Positions 23,307 through 31,762 of a stretch of 64,000 bases of DNA are shown here, piece by piece. The notes under the pieces are model-generated. The model was not told the origin of the DNA and did no database searches. It worked only from the letters and a program-made list of their open reading frames with translations. Made by a program: the position numbers and the translations under genes. This DNA is from Mesorhizobium caraganae (GTDB lineage: Bacteria; Pseudomonadota; Alphaproteobacteria; Rhizobiales; Rhizobiaceae): NCBI RefSeq assembly GCF_016836705.1, contig NZ_JAFCGY010000027.1:1-64000 (forward strand). The letters run 5' to 3'. Numbering within the stretch: the stretch's first letter is position 1; every line of letters starts with the position of its first letter.

Positions 23307-25016
23307 GTGTTGGTAGCGGATGTTGCCGGTTATTCGCGGTTAATGGGCGCTGACGAAGTCGGCACGCTCGAAGCCCTTAAAGCCATCCGCCGCGAAATCG
23401 TTGATCCAGCCATTGCGGAGCACAAGGGCAGGATCGTTAAGACAACTGGCGATGGCCTCTTGGTCGAATTCGCTAGCGCTGTGGACGCGGTGACTTGCGC
23501 CATGGCTGTTCAAGAGAAGATGGCCGGGCGGGAAGGACAGATTGCCTTTCGCATTGGCATCAACATCGGCGACATTATCAGGGACGAAAACGACATCTTT
23601 GGTGACGGCGTGAATGTGGCCGCACGCGTTGAGAACGAATGCGCGCCGGGCGGCGTGTGTTTGTCGGGAAGTGCGTTCGAACAAGTCAGGGGAAAAACGA
23701 AATTCGAGTTCGATGATCTAGGCGAACGATCGCTGAAGAACATTGATAGAGTGGTTCGACTATATGGCGTCAAACTTGGTAACCCGCCAAAGGCAACGAT
23801 TTCGGATAGCAATCGACCGCTGCCATTACCCGACAAACCTTCAATCGCGGTTCTGCCGTTTCAGAACATGTCCGGTGACCCGGAGCAAGAGTACTTCGCT
23901 GATGGCATGGTGGAAGACATCATCACTGCGCTGTGCCGTTTCAAATGGCTGTTCGTGATCGCCCGCAATTCGACCTTCACGTATAAGGGGCGGTCCGTTG
24001 ACATCAGGCAGGTTGGACGGGAACTAGGGGTTCGTTACGTGTTGGAAGGCAGCGTGCGAAGGGCAACCGACCGAGTACGGATCACAGCCCAGCTCATTGA
24101 CGCGGAGACCAGGGCCCATATTTGGGCAGATCGCTACGACCGCGCTGTCGACGACATCTTTGCTTTGCAGGATGAAATTACTTTGAGCACTGTCGCCGCG
24201 ATCGAGCCCAGCCTGCGCCAAGCCGAAATTGAACGGGCGAAGCGCAAACGGCCTGAAAATCTCGACGCCTACGACCTCGTGTTACGTGCGACGCCTCTGG
24301 TGGATACTGGGATGCCGGAGGGCGCGTCGCAGGCAGTGCCACTCCTTGAGCGCGCACTTTTACTTGAGCCGAACTACGCGCTCGCGCACGGCCAGACGGC
24401 GTTTTGCAATGAAATACTATATCTCCGAGCGGGAAGGCGTGAAGACAATCGCACAGCTGCGATACAGCACGCACATACTGCAGTGGCGCTTGGCCCCGAC
24501 GATGCCCCAGCACTTGTCTATGCCGCAATCGCTATCGGTCTTGTCGAACATAACCGTATCTTGGCTCAGGAAACGTTCGAGGCCGCTCTTGCAATCTCCC
24601 CGTCGGCAGCGTGGGCATATTCGTGGGGCGCGTTGATTTTGGGCTGGGGAGGGGAAGCCGAGCGTGCCATCGAATGGGGCGAGCGGGGTATCCGCCTTAG
24701 TCCACTCGATCCGTGGATTACGGCGGCGCTGCATGGCATTTGCATGGGTCATTTTCTTCGCGGGCGCTATGAAGATGCTGCGGCGGCAGCGCAACGGGCC
24801 ATTCGTAGCAAACCAGGTTTCAGCGTCTCGCACATGTTTCTGGCAGCGGCGCTTGCTAAACTCGGACGAATGGAAGATGCGAGCGCGGCTGCCGGGCGCG
24901 TGATACAACTTCAACCCAACTTCAGCAGCAATGGCCAGTGCTCCGCCATCGGTTGCGTGCCGGTACTCGCAGCACCTCTTATCGAAGCAATGCGCGCTTC
25001 AGGTCTTCCCGAATAA
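23307..25016 (+). CDS. Class III adenylate cyclase with FlgO-like and TPR domains (5' end frameshifted)
   Basis: Read from GTG 23307, 569 aa. The cyclase domain (1-165) has the metal-binding Asp in V-A-D-V-A-G-Y-S-R-L (D5) and T-T-G-D-G-L-L-V-E-F (D49). A middle domain (about 185-310, K-P-S-I-A-V-L-P-F-Q-N-M-S-G-D) resembles the FlgO/TolB-N-like domain common in these proteins, and TPR repeats fill about 340-550. The normal N-terminus R-V-E-R-R-L-A-A is encoded from GTG 23270 in another frame: one extra G at 23305-23307 separates it. Either a mutation, a sequencing error or a shortened start. Product would make cAMP. Confidence 0.8.
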   Translation: MLVADVAGYSRLMGADEVGTLEALKAIRREIVDPAIAEHKGRIVKTTGDGLLVEFASAVDAVTCAMAVQEKMAGREGQIAFRIGINIGDIIRDENDIFGDGVNVAARVENECAPGGVCLSGSAFEQVRGKTKFEFDDLGERSLKNIDRVVRLYGVKLGNPPKATISDSNRPLPLPDKPSIAVLPFQNMSGDPEQEYFADGMVEDIITALCRFKWLFVIARNSTFTYKGRSVDIRQVGRELGVRYVLEGSVRRATDRVRITAQLIDAETRAHIWADRYDRAVDDIFALQDEITLSTVAAIEPSLRQAEIERAKRKRPENLDAYDLVLRATPLVDTGMPEGASQAVPLLERALLLEPNYALAHGQTAFCNEILYLRAGRREDNRTAAIQHAHTAVALGPDDAPALVYAAIAIGLVEHNRILAQETFEAALAISPSAAWAYSWGALILGWGGEAERAIEWGERGIRLSPLDPWITAALHGICMGHFLRGRYEDAAAAAQRAIRSKPGFSVSHMFLAAALAKLGRMEDASAAAGRVIQLQPNFSSNGQCSAIGCVPVLAAPLIEAMRASGLPE

Positions 25017-25160
25017 TCAGGATCCGCCAACCTCGCTGCCGATGTGGCCGGCCATGCCGCATCCCATCGCATCATTTCGCTGCGATGCCGAATTTGATCG
25101 CTACCAAGGTATCGGGGACCCTCCTGAGCCGTCAGCGCGGCCGATTTATGAATTCACGGC

Positions 25161-26411
25161 CTAAGGCAGCGACCGGATCGCATCCATCACGGCAGGCTCG
25201 GCCTTGTCGCCGTTGAAAGCGTCGACGATGCCGAAGGCGCCACCAAAACTCCACACCGACCATGAGAAGCCATGCGCCTCGGCGCGCGCTATCATGTCCT
25301 TGACATAGGCGGCGCGGTATTGCGGCGGCATGACATAGGGGTTGCCATACTCCTGGCGGATCATGCCGAATTCGCCCAGCGTGATGTTTTCCGGCTTGAT
25401 GCTGTTGGCCTTGGCCCAGGCCTCGACCTTTTCGAACGGCGCATCCATGACGCCGAGCAGCTTTTCGTCCGTGTCCATGCTCGCCACCTGCTCGTCGAGA
25501 TAGGCGAGCAGGCCGCTTCGCCTGGTCCACGGCGCCTCAGCCTTCATCTTGGCGCGGATCGCGTCCAGTTTTGCATCGAGCTCGGCGCGCGGCACCGCGG
25601 TCAGCGGGTAGGGCAGGCCGGTGACATAGGGAATGAAATCGCCGGCCCAGGTCGCGCCCTGATGGGTGAGCAGGAACGGATCGTAGGAGTGGAAGGTCCA
25701 GATGATGTTGTCGTCGGGAATCGTCTTCGGGTCGATCCTGACCAGTGAGGCCGCATTGGAATAGCATGCGCCGGTGAGGATAAGCGTCAGCCTGGTGGCC
25801 GAGGCGCGCGCGGCCGCGAACAATTTCTGCTGGCGCTCGGGCCAGAGGCTGGTGCCGTCGCTGTCGCAATCGACGATCGGCTCGTTCATCGGCTCGAAAG
25901 CGACCTGCGTCGGGTCCTCAGTGGCAAGCGAGCGCGCCATTTTGCGGATGACCTCGACATAGGCGTCGAACGTGGCGGGATCGTCCATCACCTGGCCCAT
26001 GCCGATCTCGCGGCCGCCCCCGGCGGGGATGAGGTGCATGTCGACGATCACTTTCAGGCCGGCGCGGTTGATCATGCGGGCCGAGTCCCGCACGCTGGCA
26101 TAAAGGTCGTCGCGCAGCGCCAGCGTCTGGTCCGACATAAACGGCGAGGGGTCGACCGGCATGCGCAGGAAGTCGAAGCCGGCGGCCTTCAGCGCCTTGA
26201 GGTCTTCCTCGTTGAGGAACTTGCGCCATTCCGGATAGGGCAGGATGGCCTTGGGATCGTTCCATTTGTCTTCCCCGACCCAGGTCGTCCACTGGTCGAG
26301 GTTGAGGCCGCGCTTCATCGAAAAGCTCGCGGCGTGGCCGGGCAGAGCGGACGCCGCCAGCACAAGCAGCGCCGCCATCAAGGTCTTGATCATCGCCGTC
26401 AACAGTGCCAT
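25161..26411 (-). CDS. Secreted glycoside hydrolase family 5 (endoglucanase-like)
   Basis: 416 aa from ATG 26411 (an ATG at 26393 is an alternative). A signal peptide ends L-P-G-H-A. The GH5 barrel shows R-G-L-N-L-D near 34, the acid/base Glu177 in F-E-P-M-N-E-P, H-S-Y near 241 and the nucleophile Glu347 in L-G-E-F-G. GH5 covers cellulases, mannanases and related enzymes, so substrate is uncertain; in rhizobia secreted cellulases help erode root-hair walls. Divergent from ybgC, whose start lies 66 bases away. Confidence 0.88.
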   Translation of the reverse strand: MALLTAMIKTLMAALLVLAASALPGHAASFSMKRGLNLDQWTTWVGEDKWNDPKAILPYPEWRKFLNEEDLKALKAAGFDFLRMPVDPSPFMSDQTLALRDDLYASVRDSARMINRAGLKVIVDMHLIPAGGGREIGMGQVMDDPATFDAYVEVIRKMARSLATEDPTQVAFEPMNEPIVDCDSDGTSLWPERQQKLFAAARASATRLTLILTGACYSNAASLVRIDPKTIPDDNIIWTFHSYDPFLLTHQGATWAGDFIPYVTGLPYPLTAVPRAELDAKLDAIRAKMKAEAPWTRRSGLLAYLDEQVASMDTDEKLLGVMDAPFEKVEAWAKANSIKPENITLGEFGMIRQEYGNPYVMPPQYRAAYVKDMIARAEAHGFSWSVWSFGGAFGIVDAFNGDKAEPAVMDAIRSLP

Positions 26412-26476
26412 CCGATTTGCTGCGCTGGTGATTTTGGCAGGACAGGTGCCCCGCCGGGGGCAAAAAGGAAAGCGCG

Positions 26477-26947
26477 ATGGACGATCATGGTGAATCGGCG
26501 GCACTCACTGCCGGGCTATCCGGCGCTCTGACGGATTTCGGCCATCGGCTGATGGCACGGGTCTATTATGCCGACACCGATTTCTCCGGCGTCGTCTATC
26601 ACGCGCGCTATCTCGAATTCTTCGAGCGCGGCCGCTCGGACTATCTAAGGCTCGCCGGCGTCCATCACACCGAACTTCACCAAGGCAAGCACGGTGAAAG
26701 GATCGTCTGGGTGGTGCGGCGCATGGAGATCGATTTTCGTTCGCCCGCCCGCATGGACGATATCCTGACCATCGACACTCGCACCGAAGAGATTTCCGGC
26801 GCCCGCATCGTCATGGCACAGCAATTGAAGCGCCGCGCCGAGGTGTTAGTCGAGGCGAAGGTCCAGGCGGCGATCATCGGTGAGAACGGCCGGCCGAAAC
26901 GCTTTCCCAAGGAATGGATCGCGGCCTTCATACCGAGAGCAAGTTGA
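26477..26947 (+). CDS. ybgC: Tol-Pal-associated acyl-CoA thioesterase YbgC
   Basis: 156 aa hot-dog-fold protein. The catalytic region Y-Y-A-D-T-D-F-S-G-V-V-Y-H-A-R-Y-L-E-F-F-E-R-G-R (about 30-53) carries the Asp and the VVYH segment of the 4-hydroxybenzoyl-CoA thioesterase family. AAAGGAA precedes the ATG. It heads the tol-pal cluster as in many proteobacteria; YbgC is thought to act in phospholipid-linked acyl-thioester metabolism at the inner membrane. Separated from tolQ by 312 bases, so tolQ likely has its own promoter. Confidence 0.92.
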   Translation: MDDHGESAALTAGLSGALTDFGHRLMARVYYADTDFSGVVYHARYLEFFERGRSDYLRLAGVHHTELHQGKHGERIVWVVRRMEIDFRSPARMDDILTIDTRTEEISGARIVMAQQLKRRAEVLVEAKVQAAIIGENGRPKRFPKEWIAAFIPRAS

Positions 26948-27259
26948 TACCAGGGCCTGCCAGCCTGCAACGAGCGGCTGATCGGCGGCGCATTTTGATG
27001 GGACAACATGCCTGCCGTCGTCCCGGGGCGCGGCAATGCGCCGCGCCATATTTCCTAACCCATCCTTAACCATAACGGTCCATGAAGAGATTGGTGAAGA
27101 TTGGAAGAATCCGTGCGCCTTCCTTTCACCAATATTTGCCCTGAAAAGGCCGCTAACGGTGCATTTTGGGGTAATCCGCAAGCCTAGCGCGAACGGACCA
27201 CAAGGGATGCCCATGGGCCAGCCGCCAGCGATGCCCGGAAAATCTTAAGGACTTAAACG
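26948..27259. other. ybgC-tolQ intergenic region
   Basis: 312 bases. A 70-codon frame at 27036 shows no family, no ribosome site and unnatural composition and is not called. The stretch holds a near-CtrA site at 27055-27070 and probably the tolQRAB promoter. AGGACTTAAACG just before 27260 contains the tolQ Shine-Dalgarno. Confidence 0.45.
27055..27070. promoter_or_regulatory. Near-consensus CtrA site upstream of tolQ
   Basis: CTAA-N7-TTAAC (27055-27058, 27066-27070), one mismatch in the first half, about 190 bases upstream of tolQ. Confidence 0.3.
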
Positions 27260-27970
27260 ATGGAAAATATCGCACTCGCCGACCCGGCAGCGCATTTGTC
27301 GATTTGGGCGCTGTTCATGCAGGCCGGCTGGGTGGTCAAGCTGGTGATGATCGGGCTGCTCTGCGCTTCGATCTGGACCTGGGCGATCATCGTCGACAAG
27401 CTGGTCAGCTATGCCCGCATGCGGCTGTCGCTCAACCGCTTCGAACAGGTGTTCTGGTCGGGACAGTCGCTGGAGGAGCTCTACCGCACGCTCGCGGACC
27501 GCAAGACCACCGGCATGGGCGCGATCTTCGTCGCAGCCATGCGCGAATGGAAGAAAAGCTTCGAGAAAGGCGCCAAATCGCCGCTCGGCCTGCAGACCCG
27601 TATCGACAAGGCGATGGACCTGGCGCTGACGCGCGAGATGGAGCGGCTGGAGGGACGGCTCGGCTTCCTCGCCACCACCGGTTCGGCCGCACCCTTCATC
27701 GGCCTGTTCGGCACCGTCATCGGCATCATGACCTCGTTCCAGGCCATTGCCGCTTCCAAGAACACCAGCCTTTCGGTGGTGGCGCCCGGCATCGCCGAGG
27801 CGCTGCTGGCAACGGCCATCGGCCTGCTCGCCGCCATCCCGGCTGTCATCGCCTACAACAAGCTGTCATCGGACGCGAACAAGATCGCGGTGCGCATGGA
27901 AGGGTTCTCGGACGAGTTCTCCGCCATACTCTCGCGCCAAATCGATGAAAAAGTCGCACCGAAGGCCTGA
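27260..27970 (+). CDS. tolQ: Tol-Pal proton channel subunit TolQ
   Basis: 236 aa, three transmembrane helices: one near 17-45 and a pair near 140-210 with the conserved T-x-G-S-A-A-P-F-I-G-L-F-G-T-V-I-G-I-M and L-L-A-T-A-I-G-L-L-A-A-I-P-A. TolQ with TolR forms the proton-motive stator that energises TolA during envelope constriction. First gene of tolQRAB; tolR starts 11 bases downstream. Confidence 0.96.
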   Translation: MENIALADPAAHLSIWALFMQAGWVVKLVMIGLLCASIWTWAIIVDKLVSYARMRLSLNRFEQVFWSGQSLEELYRTLADRKTTGMGAIFVAAMREWKKSFEKGAKSPLGLQTRIDKAMDLALTREMERLEGRLGFLATTGSAAPFIGLFGTVIGIMTSFQAIAASKNTSLSVVAPGIAEALLATAIGLLAAIPAVIAYNKLSSDANKIAVRMEGFSDEFSAILSRQIDEKVAPKA

Positions 27971-27981
27971 GGAGCAGCAAG

Positions 27982-28434
27982 ATGGGTATGTCCGTAGGCA
28001 TCTCGGGACGCGGCGGGCGCGGCCACAGGCGGCGCGGCCGCCATCACGCGCTGATATCGGAAATCAACGTCACGCCGATGGTCGACGTGATGCTGGTGCT
28101 GTTGATCATCTTCATGGTCGCGGCACCCTTGCTGACGGTCGGCGTGCCGATCGACCTGCCGGACACGCAGGCCAAGGCGATGAACGCCGACACGCAACCG
28201 ATCACTGTCTCGATCAACGCTGCCGGCCAGATTTATCTGCAAGAGACCGAAATCCCGATCGAAGAACTGGTGGCCAAGCTGCAGGCGATCTCCAAGACCG
28301 GCTATGAAGAGCGCATTTTCATCCGCGGCGACAAGTCGACCGACTACGGCACCGCCATGAAGGTGATGGCCCGCATTTCGGCCGCTGGTTACAAGAACAT
28401 CGGCCTCGTCTCGCTCCAGGAACAGGAACAGTAG
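27982..28434 (+). CDS. tolR: Tol-Pal stator subunit TolR
   Basis: 150 aa. A single transmembrane helix (about 35-57) begins I-N-V-T-P-M-V-D-V-M-L-V-L-L with Asp35, the proton-carrying residue of ExbD/TolR. The periplasmic domain contains Y-G-T-A-M-K-V-M-A-R-I. A basic, glycine-rich N-terminus (R-G-G-R-G-H-R-R-R-G-R) faces the cytoplasm. Followed by tolA after 7 bases. Confidence 0.95.
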   Translation: MGMSVGISGRGGRGHRRRGRHHALISEINVTPMVDVMLVLLIIFMVAAPLLTVGVPIDLPDTQAKAMNADTQPITVSINAAGQIYLQETEIPIEELVAKLQAISKTGYEERIFIRGDKSTDYGTAMKVMARISAAGYKNIGLVSLQEQEQ

Positions 28435-28441
28435 CGCCAAG

Positions 28442-29599
28442 ATGCGGACCGGCCTCACCACATCGGTGATCTTGCACACGGTAGCGTTGGCCTTTGGGCT
28501 GTTCACGCTGTCGTCGCCGCCTGCCATGCCCGCGTCCGATGCTGAATCGGTCTCGGTCGCAATCGTGCCGGTGGAGGCCGTCGCGCAGACGCTGCAGGGC
28601 GACAAGAAAGCAGTGATGCGCGAAAAGCCGGCGCCGACCCCGACCAAGCGGCCCGATATCGTGCCAGAGGCACAGAAGATTGGTGAGAACAGCGTCGACA
28701 CCGACAAACCGGTGACGGACGAGGCCAAGCCGAAGCCGGTGGAGCTGGCGTCGGCCCCGCCGCCGGCGCCGACACCGAAAGAGAAGCCTAAGACCGAGGA
28801 CGCGCCGAAGCCGAAGGAAGAGCCGAAGCCGACTCCAGCGACGGAAGTGGCGCCGGTGCCGCAGCCGAAGGAAGAGGTCAAGCCCGAGCCGGTCAAGCAG
28901 ACGGAACCGAAGCCCACCCCGGCCAAGGAGCCGGCGCCGGCGCCACAGCCGGATACGACCGCCGCCATCGAGCCGAAGCCCGAGGTCAAGCCCGACGCGG
29001 TCGCCGAGGCCATATCGGAACAGCAGCCTCCGGAGGAGGCGCAGCTGCCGAATTCCGCACCCGCGCCCGAAGCGCGGCCGAAGCTGCAGCCGGCGCAGGC
29101 TGAAAGCGCCAAGGCGCCGGATCGCAAGGATGCCGACAAGCCGGTCAAGGAAGCTTCGTCCAAGCCGAAGTCCGAGGACAAGCAGTTCAACGCTGACGAG
29201 ATTTCAGCTCTCCTCGACAAGCAGAAGCCATCCGGCGGCGGCGCCAAGCGCTCGACGCAGCAGGCGTCGCTCGGCGCCGACAAGACCCAGGGCCAGAAGC
29301 TGTCGCAAAGCGAAATGGGCGCTTTGTCGGATCAGCTCGGCGGTTGCTGGACCCTTCCCGTGGGGCTCGAGGGTTCGGAAAACTTCGTCGCCGTGGTCCT
29401 GTTCAACCTCGACGCCTCCGGCAAGCTCGATGGCCGGCCGACCGTCGAGAAATCGAGCGGAAACCAGCAGTTTGACGAGAGTGCGGTGCGTGCCGTCCAG
29501 AAATGCAACATGGCCGGCCTGCAGGTTCCTGCCGGCAAGCAGGATATCTGGGCCCAGGTTCGGGTCACTTTCGATCCCAGAGAGATGCTTGGGCTTTAA
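28442..29599 (+). CDS. tolA: Periplasm-spanning protein TolA
   Basis: 385 aa. An N-terminal membrane anchor (about 7-26), a long Pro/Lys/Glu/Ala-rich linker (about 45-270, with many K-P-E-x-K and polyproline steps) and a C-terminal TonB/TolA-like globular domain (about 285-385) with G-C-W-T-L-P and A-V-R-A-V-Q-K-C. The two cysteines probably form a disulfide. It transmits TolQR energy to Pal and TolB. The linker replaces the alanine-rich helix of enterobacterial TolA, as usual in Rhizobiales, and its polyproline runs would need EF-P. Confidence 0.9.
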   Translation: MRTGLTTSVILHTVALAFGLFTLSSPPAMPASDAESVSVAIVPVEAVAQTLQGDKKAVMREKPAPTPTKRPDIVPEAQKIGENSVDTDKPVTDEAKPKPVELASAPPPAPTPKEKPKTEDAPKPKEEPKPTPATEVAPVPQPKEEVKPEPVKQTEPKPTPAKEPAPAPQPDTTAAIEPKPEVKPDAVAEAISEQQPPEEAQLPNSAPAPEARPKLQPAQAESAKAPDRKDADKPVKEASSKPKSEDKQFNADEISALLDKQKPSGGGAKRSTQQASLGADKTQGQKLSQSEMGALSDQLGGCWTLPVGLEGSENFVAVVLFNLDASGKLDGRPTVEKSSGNQQFDESAVRAVQKCNMAGLQVPAGKQDIWAQVRVTFDPREMLGL

Positions 29600-29639
29600 G
29601 TCTGGCGTCCACAAAATCAGTTAAGAGAAGCGAGACGAC

Positions 29640-30944
29640 ATGAAATCCATCCTCAAGCCGCTCCTGACGATTGCAGCCATGGCGCTGGGCATGACTGCCG
29701 TTGCCACCTTGCCGGCGCGAGCACTCGTCGAGATCAACGTCAACAAGGGCAATGTCGAGCCGTTGCCGATCGCGATCACCGATTTTCAAGGTGAGATTGG
29801 CGCCCAGATCTCCGATATCGTCAGCGCCGATCTGAAACGCTCCGGTCTGTTCGCACCGATAGACAAGAGCGCCTTCATCGAGAAGATCGCCAATCCGGAT
29901 GCGCAGCCGCGCTTCGACGACTGGAAGGTGATCAACGCGCAGGCACTGGTAACCGGCAGCGTCGGCAAGGAGGCGGACGGCCGCATCCGCGCCCAGTACC
30001 GGTTGTGGGACACTTTTGCCGGCCAGCAGATGTCCGGCGAGCAGTTCTTCGCCAACGACGCCAACACTAGGCGCGTCGCTCACATCATCGCCGACGCGAT
30101 CTATGAGAGGCTGACCGGAGAGAAAGGCTATTTCGATACCCGCGTCGTCTTCATCGACGAATCCGGCGCCAAGAATGCGCGCAAGAAGCGGCTCGCCATC
30201 ATGGACCAGGACGGCGCCAACGTCCGCTATCTCTCGGACGGCAAATCGATCGTGCTGACACCGCGTTTCTCGCCGAACCGGCAGGAAATCACTTATATGT
30301 CGTACGAAAGCGGCCAGCCGCGGGTCTATCTGCTGCAGATCGAGACCGGGCAGCGCGAACTGGTCGGCAATTTCCCCGGCATGACCTTTGCGCCGCGCTT
30401 TTCGCCGGACGGCCAGAAGGTGATCATGAGCCTGCTGCGCGATGACGGCAATTCCAACATCTTCGCCATGGATCTGCGCAGCCGCTCAACGACCCGGCTG
30501 ACCAACTCGACCGCCATCGACACCTCGCCGTCCTATTCGCCCGACGGCAGCAAGGTTGTGTTCACCTCCGACCGTGGCGGCCGCGCGCAGATCTATGTGA
30601 TGGGCGCCGACGGTTCGGGCCAGACCCGCATTTCGTTCGGCGACGGCGTCTATTCGACGCCGGTGTGGTCGCCGCGCGGCGATCTCGTCGCCTTCACCAA
30701 GCAGACGGGCGGCGAATTCCAGATCGGCGTCATGAAGACCGACGGCTCTGGCGAGCGCATCCTGTCGTCCGGCTTCCAGCAGGAAGGGCCGACCTGGGCG
30801 CCCAACGGCCGCGTGCTGATGTTCTTCCGCGACTCCGCCGGTGGCCCAAAACTGGTTTCCGTCGACCTTACCGGCCGGAACGAACAGTCGATCCCGACGG
30901 CGAATTTCGCTTCCGATCCGGCCTGGTCGCCGCTGCTGGAGTGA
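29640..30944 (+). CDS. tolB: Periplasmic beta-propeller TolB
   Basis: 434 aa. A signal peptide ends P-A-R-A; the N-terminal domain (about 30-165) is followed by a six-bladed propeller with repeated F-S-P-x-G/N-x-x-x-x-x-x blades (F-S-P-N-R-Q-E-I-T, F-S-P-D-G-Q-K-V-I, Y-S-P-D-G-S-K-V-V). TolB bridges TolA and Pal. It is normally followed directly by pal; here 818 bases intervene, holding a four-helix-bundle gene and its decayed copy. Confidence 0.96.
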   Translation: MKSILKPLLTIAAMALGMTAVATLPARALVEINVNKGNVEPLPIAITDFQGEIGAQISDIVSADLKRSGLFAPIDKSAFIEKIANPDAQPRFDDWKVINAQALVTGSVGKEADGRIRAQYRLWDTFAGQQMSGEQFFANDANTRRVAHIIADAIYERLTGEKGYFDTRVVFIDESGAKNARKKRLAIMDQDGANVRYLSDGKSIVLTPRFSPNRQEITYMSYESGQPRVYLLQIETGQRELVGNFPGMTFAPRFSPDGQKVIMSLLRDDGNSNIFAMDLRSRSTTRLTNSTAIDTSPSYSPDGSKVVFTSDRGGRAQIYVMGADGSGQTRISFGDGVYSTPVWSPRGDLVAFTKQTGGEFQIGVMKTDGSGERILSSGFQQEGPTWAPNGRVLMFFRDSAGGPKLVSVDLTGRNEQSIPTANFASDPAWSPLLE

Positions 30945-30946
30945 GC

Positions 30947-30980
30947 GGAATTGAGGAATTGAGGAATTGAAGAACTAAGA
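30947..30980. repeat. Left arm of AT-rich repeat flanking the four-helix-bundle insert
   Basis: Three direct copies of GGAATTGA lead to GAAGAACTAAGAA, beginning two bases after the tolB stop. The complement of this pattern recurs at 31361-31390 and 31540-31571. Confidence 0.65.
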
Positions 30981-31358
30981 ATGGAGAAAGAGGGAAGCTT
31001 CATCAAGCGCGCGAAGGACTTGGAAGTCTATAAGCGCGCTTACGCGGTTTCCCTCGACGTTCACAGGGCGACGCTGGTTTTTCCGAAAATCGAGCAATAC
31101 GCACTGGCCGACCAAATGCGTCGATCCAGCAAGGCCATCTGCGCCAATTTAGCAGAGGGCTTTGCTAAGCAGACACATTCCAGGCCCGAATTCGCGCGGT
31201 TCATTTCGATGGCGATGGGATCATGTAGTGAGCTAGAAACGTGGATTTCCTATGCGTTCGATCTTGGCTACATCGCACAAGCGCAGCGCGACGAATGGCT
31301 GCAATCATATGTCCACATCTATGGAATGCTGGTGAATTTGAGGGAGAGGCTGACGTGA
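30981..31358 (+). CDS. Four-helix-bundle protein (23S rRNA IVS / S23 family)
   Basis: 125 aa. The family pattern is clear: A-K-D-L-E-V-Y-K-R-A-Y, L-A-D-Q-M-R-R-S-S-K-A-I-C-A-N-L-A-E-G-F, and L-E-T-W-I-S-Y-A-F-D-L-G-Y-I. Such proteins are encoded inside 23S rRNA intervening sequences and, in many genomes, at scattered intergenic sites; their function is unknown. Base composition is lower in GC than tolB and pal. It interrupts the normally tight tolB-pal pair, is flanked by inverted AT-rich repeats and is followed by a damaged copy of its own 3' end. Confidence 0.88.
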   Translation: MEKEGSFIKRAKDLEVYKRAYAVSLDVHRATLVFPKIEQYALADQMRRSSKAICANLAEGFAKQTHSRPEFARFISMAMGSCSELETWISYAFDLGYIAQAQRDEWLQSYVHIYGMLVNLRERLT

Positions 31359-31397
31359 GCCTTCTTCAATTCTTGAGTTCTTCGATTCCCATCGCGC

Positions 31398-31530
31398 AGC
31401 GAAGTCAAAACCTGGATCTCTTATGCATTCGATCTCGGATACATCACGCAGGCGCAGTTCGACGAGTGGCAGCTGTCTTACAGCCAGATATAGGGGAATG
31501 CTGGTGAATCTCAGAGGGTTGCTGAGGTGA
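31398..31530 (+). pseudogene. Decayed 3' copy of the four-helix-bundle gene
   Basis: The frame S-E-V-K-T-W-I-S-Y-A-F-D-L-G-Y-I then Q-A-Q-F-D-E-W repeats the end of the gene at 30981-31358 at high identity. A one-base insertion near 31490 creates a premature TAG after S-Q-I; beyond it G-M-L-V-N-L-R can still be read in another frame to a TGA at 31530. Only the last third of the gene is present. A similar AT-rich tail follows both copies. Confidence 0.85.
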
Positions 31531-31539
31531 CCTTTTTCC

Positions 31540-31571
31540 TCCAGTTCCTCAATTCTTCAGTTTTCCAATTC
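31540..31571. repeat. Right inverted arm of the four-helix-bundle insert
   Basis: CAGTTCCTCAATTCTTCAGT followed by TTTCCAATTCC is, read as its complement, close to the left arm at 30947-30980 (GGAATTG, GAAGAATTGAGGAAC). An internal version lies at 31361-31390. Confidence 0.6.
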
Positions 31572-31762
31572 CAATTTTTCACGCCGAAGTCGCCTTTTGG
31601 CCGCATTTCCGCCTACGGTCCGCGACCATTGTGGCATCAGGTTATTTCGGCTGCGGACGGGCGGCTGAAACCAAATTTTAACCGTGTTTCTTGAATGCCG
31701 GTTAACCCAAACGTGGTTACTGGGTGATCAACGAAATCACTCGAATACGAAGGAGAGGCGGC

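Noticed and set aside
27036..27248. 70-codon plus-strand frame between ybgC and tolQ
   Set aside because: No Shine-Dalgarno and non-protein-like composition. The region fits a promoter better.
28000..29600. Long minus-strand frame opposite tolR-tolA (476 codons)
   Set aside because: A shadow of the GC-rich, Pro/Lys-rich tolA sequence; the plus-strand genes are certain.
31571..31762. Possible promoter or gene remnant just before pal
   Set aside because: I looked for a fragment continuing the four-helix-bundle copy and for clear promoter boxes; neither is convincing, so no feature is called.
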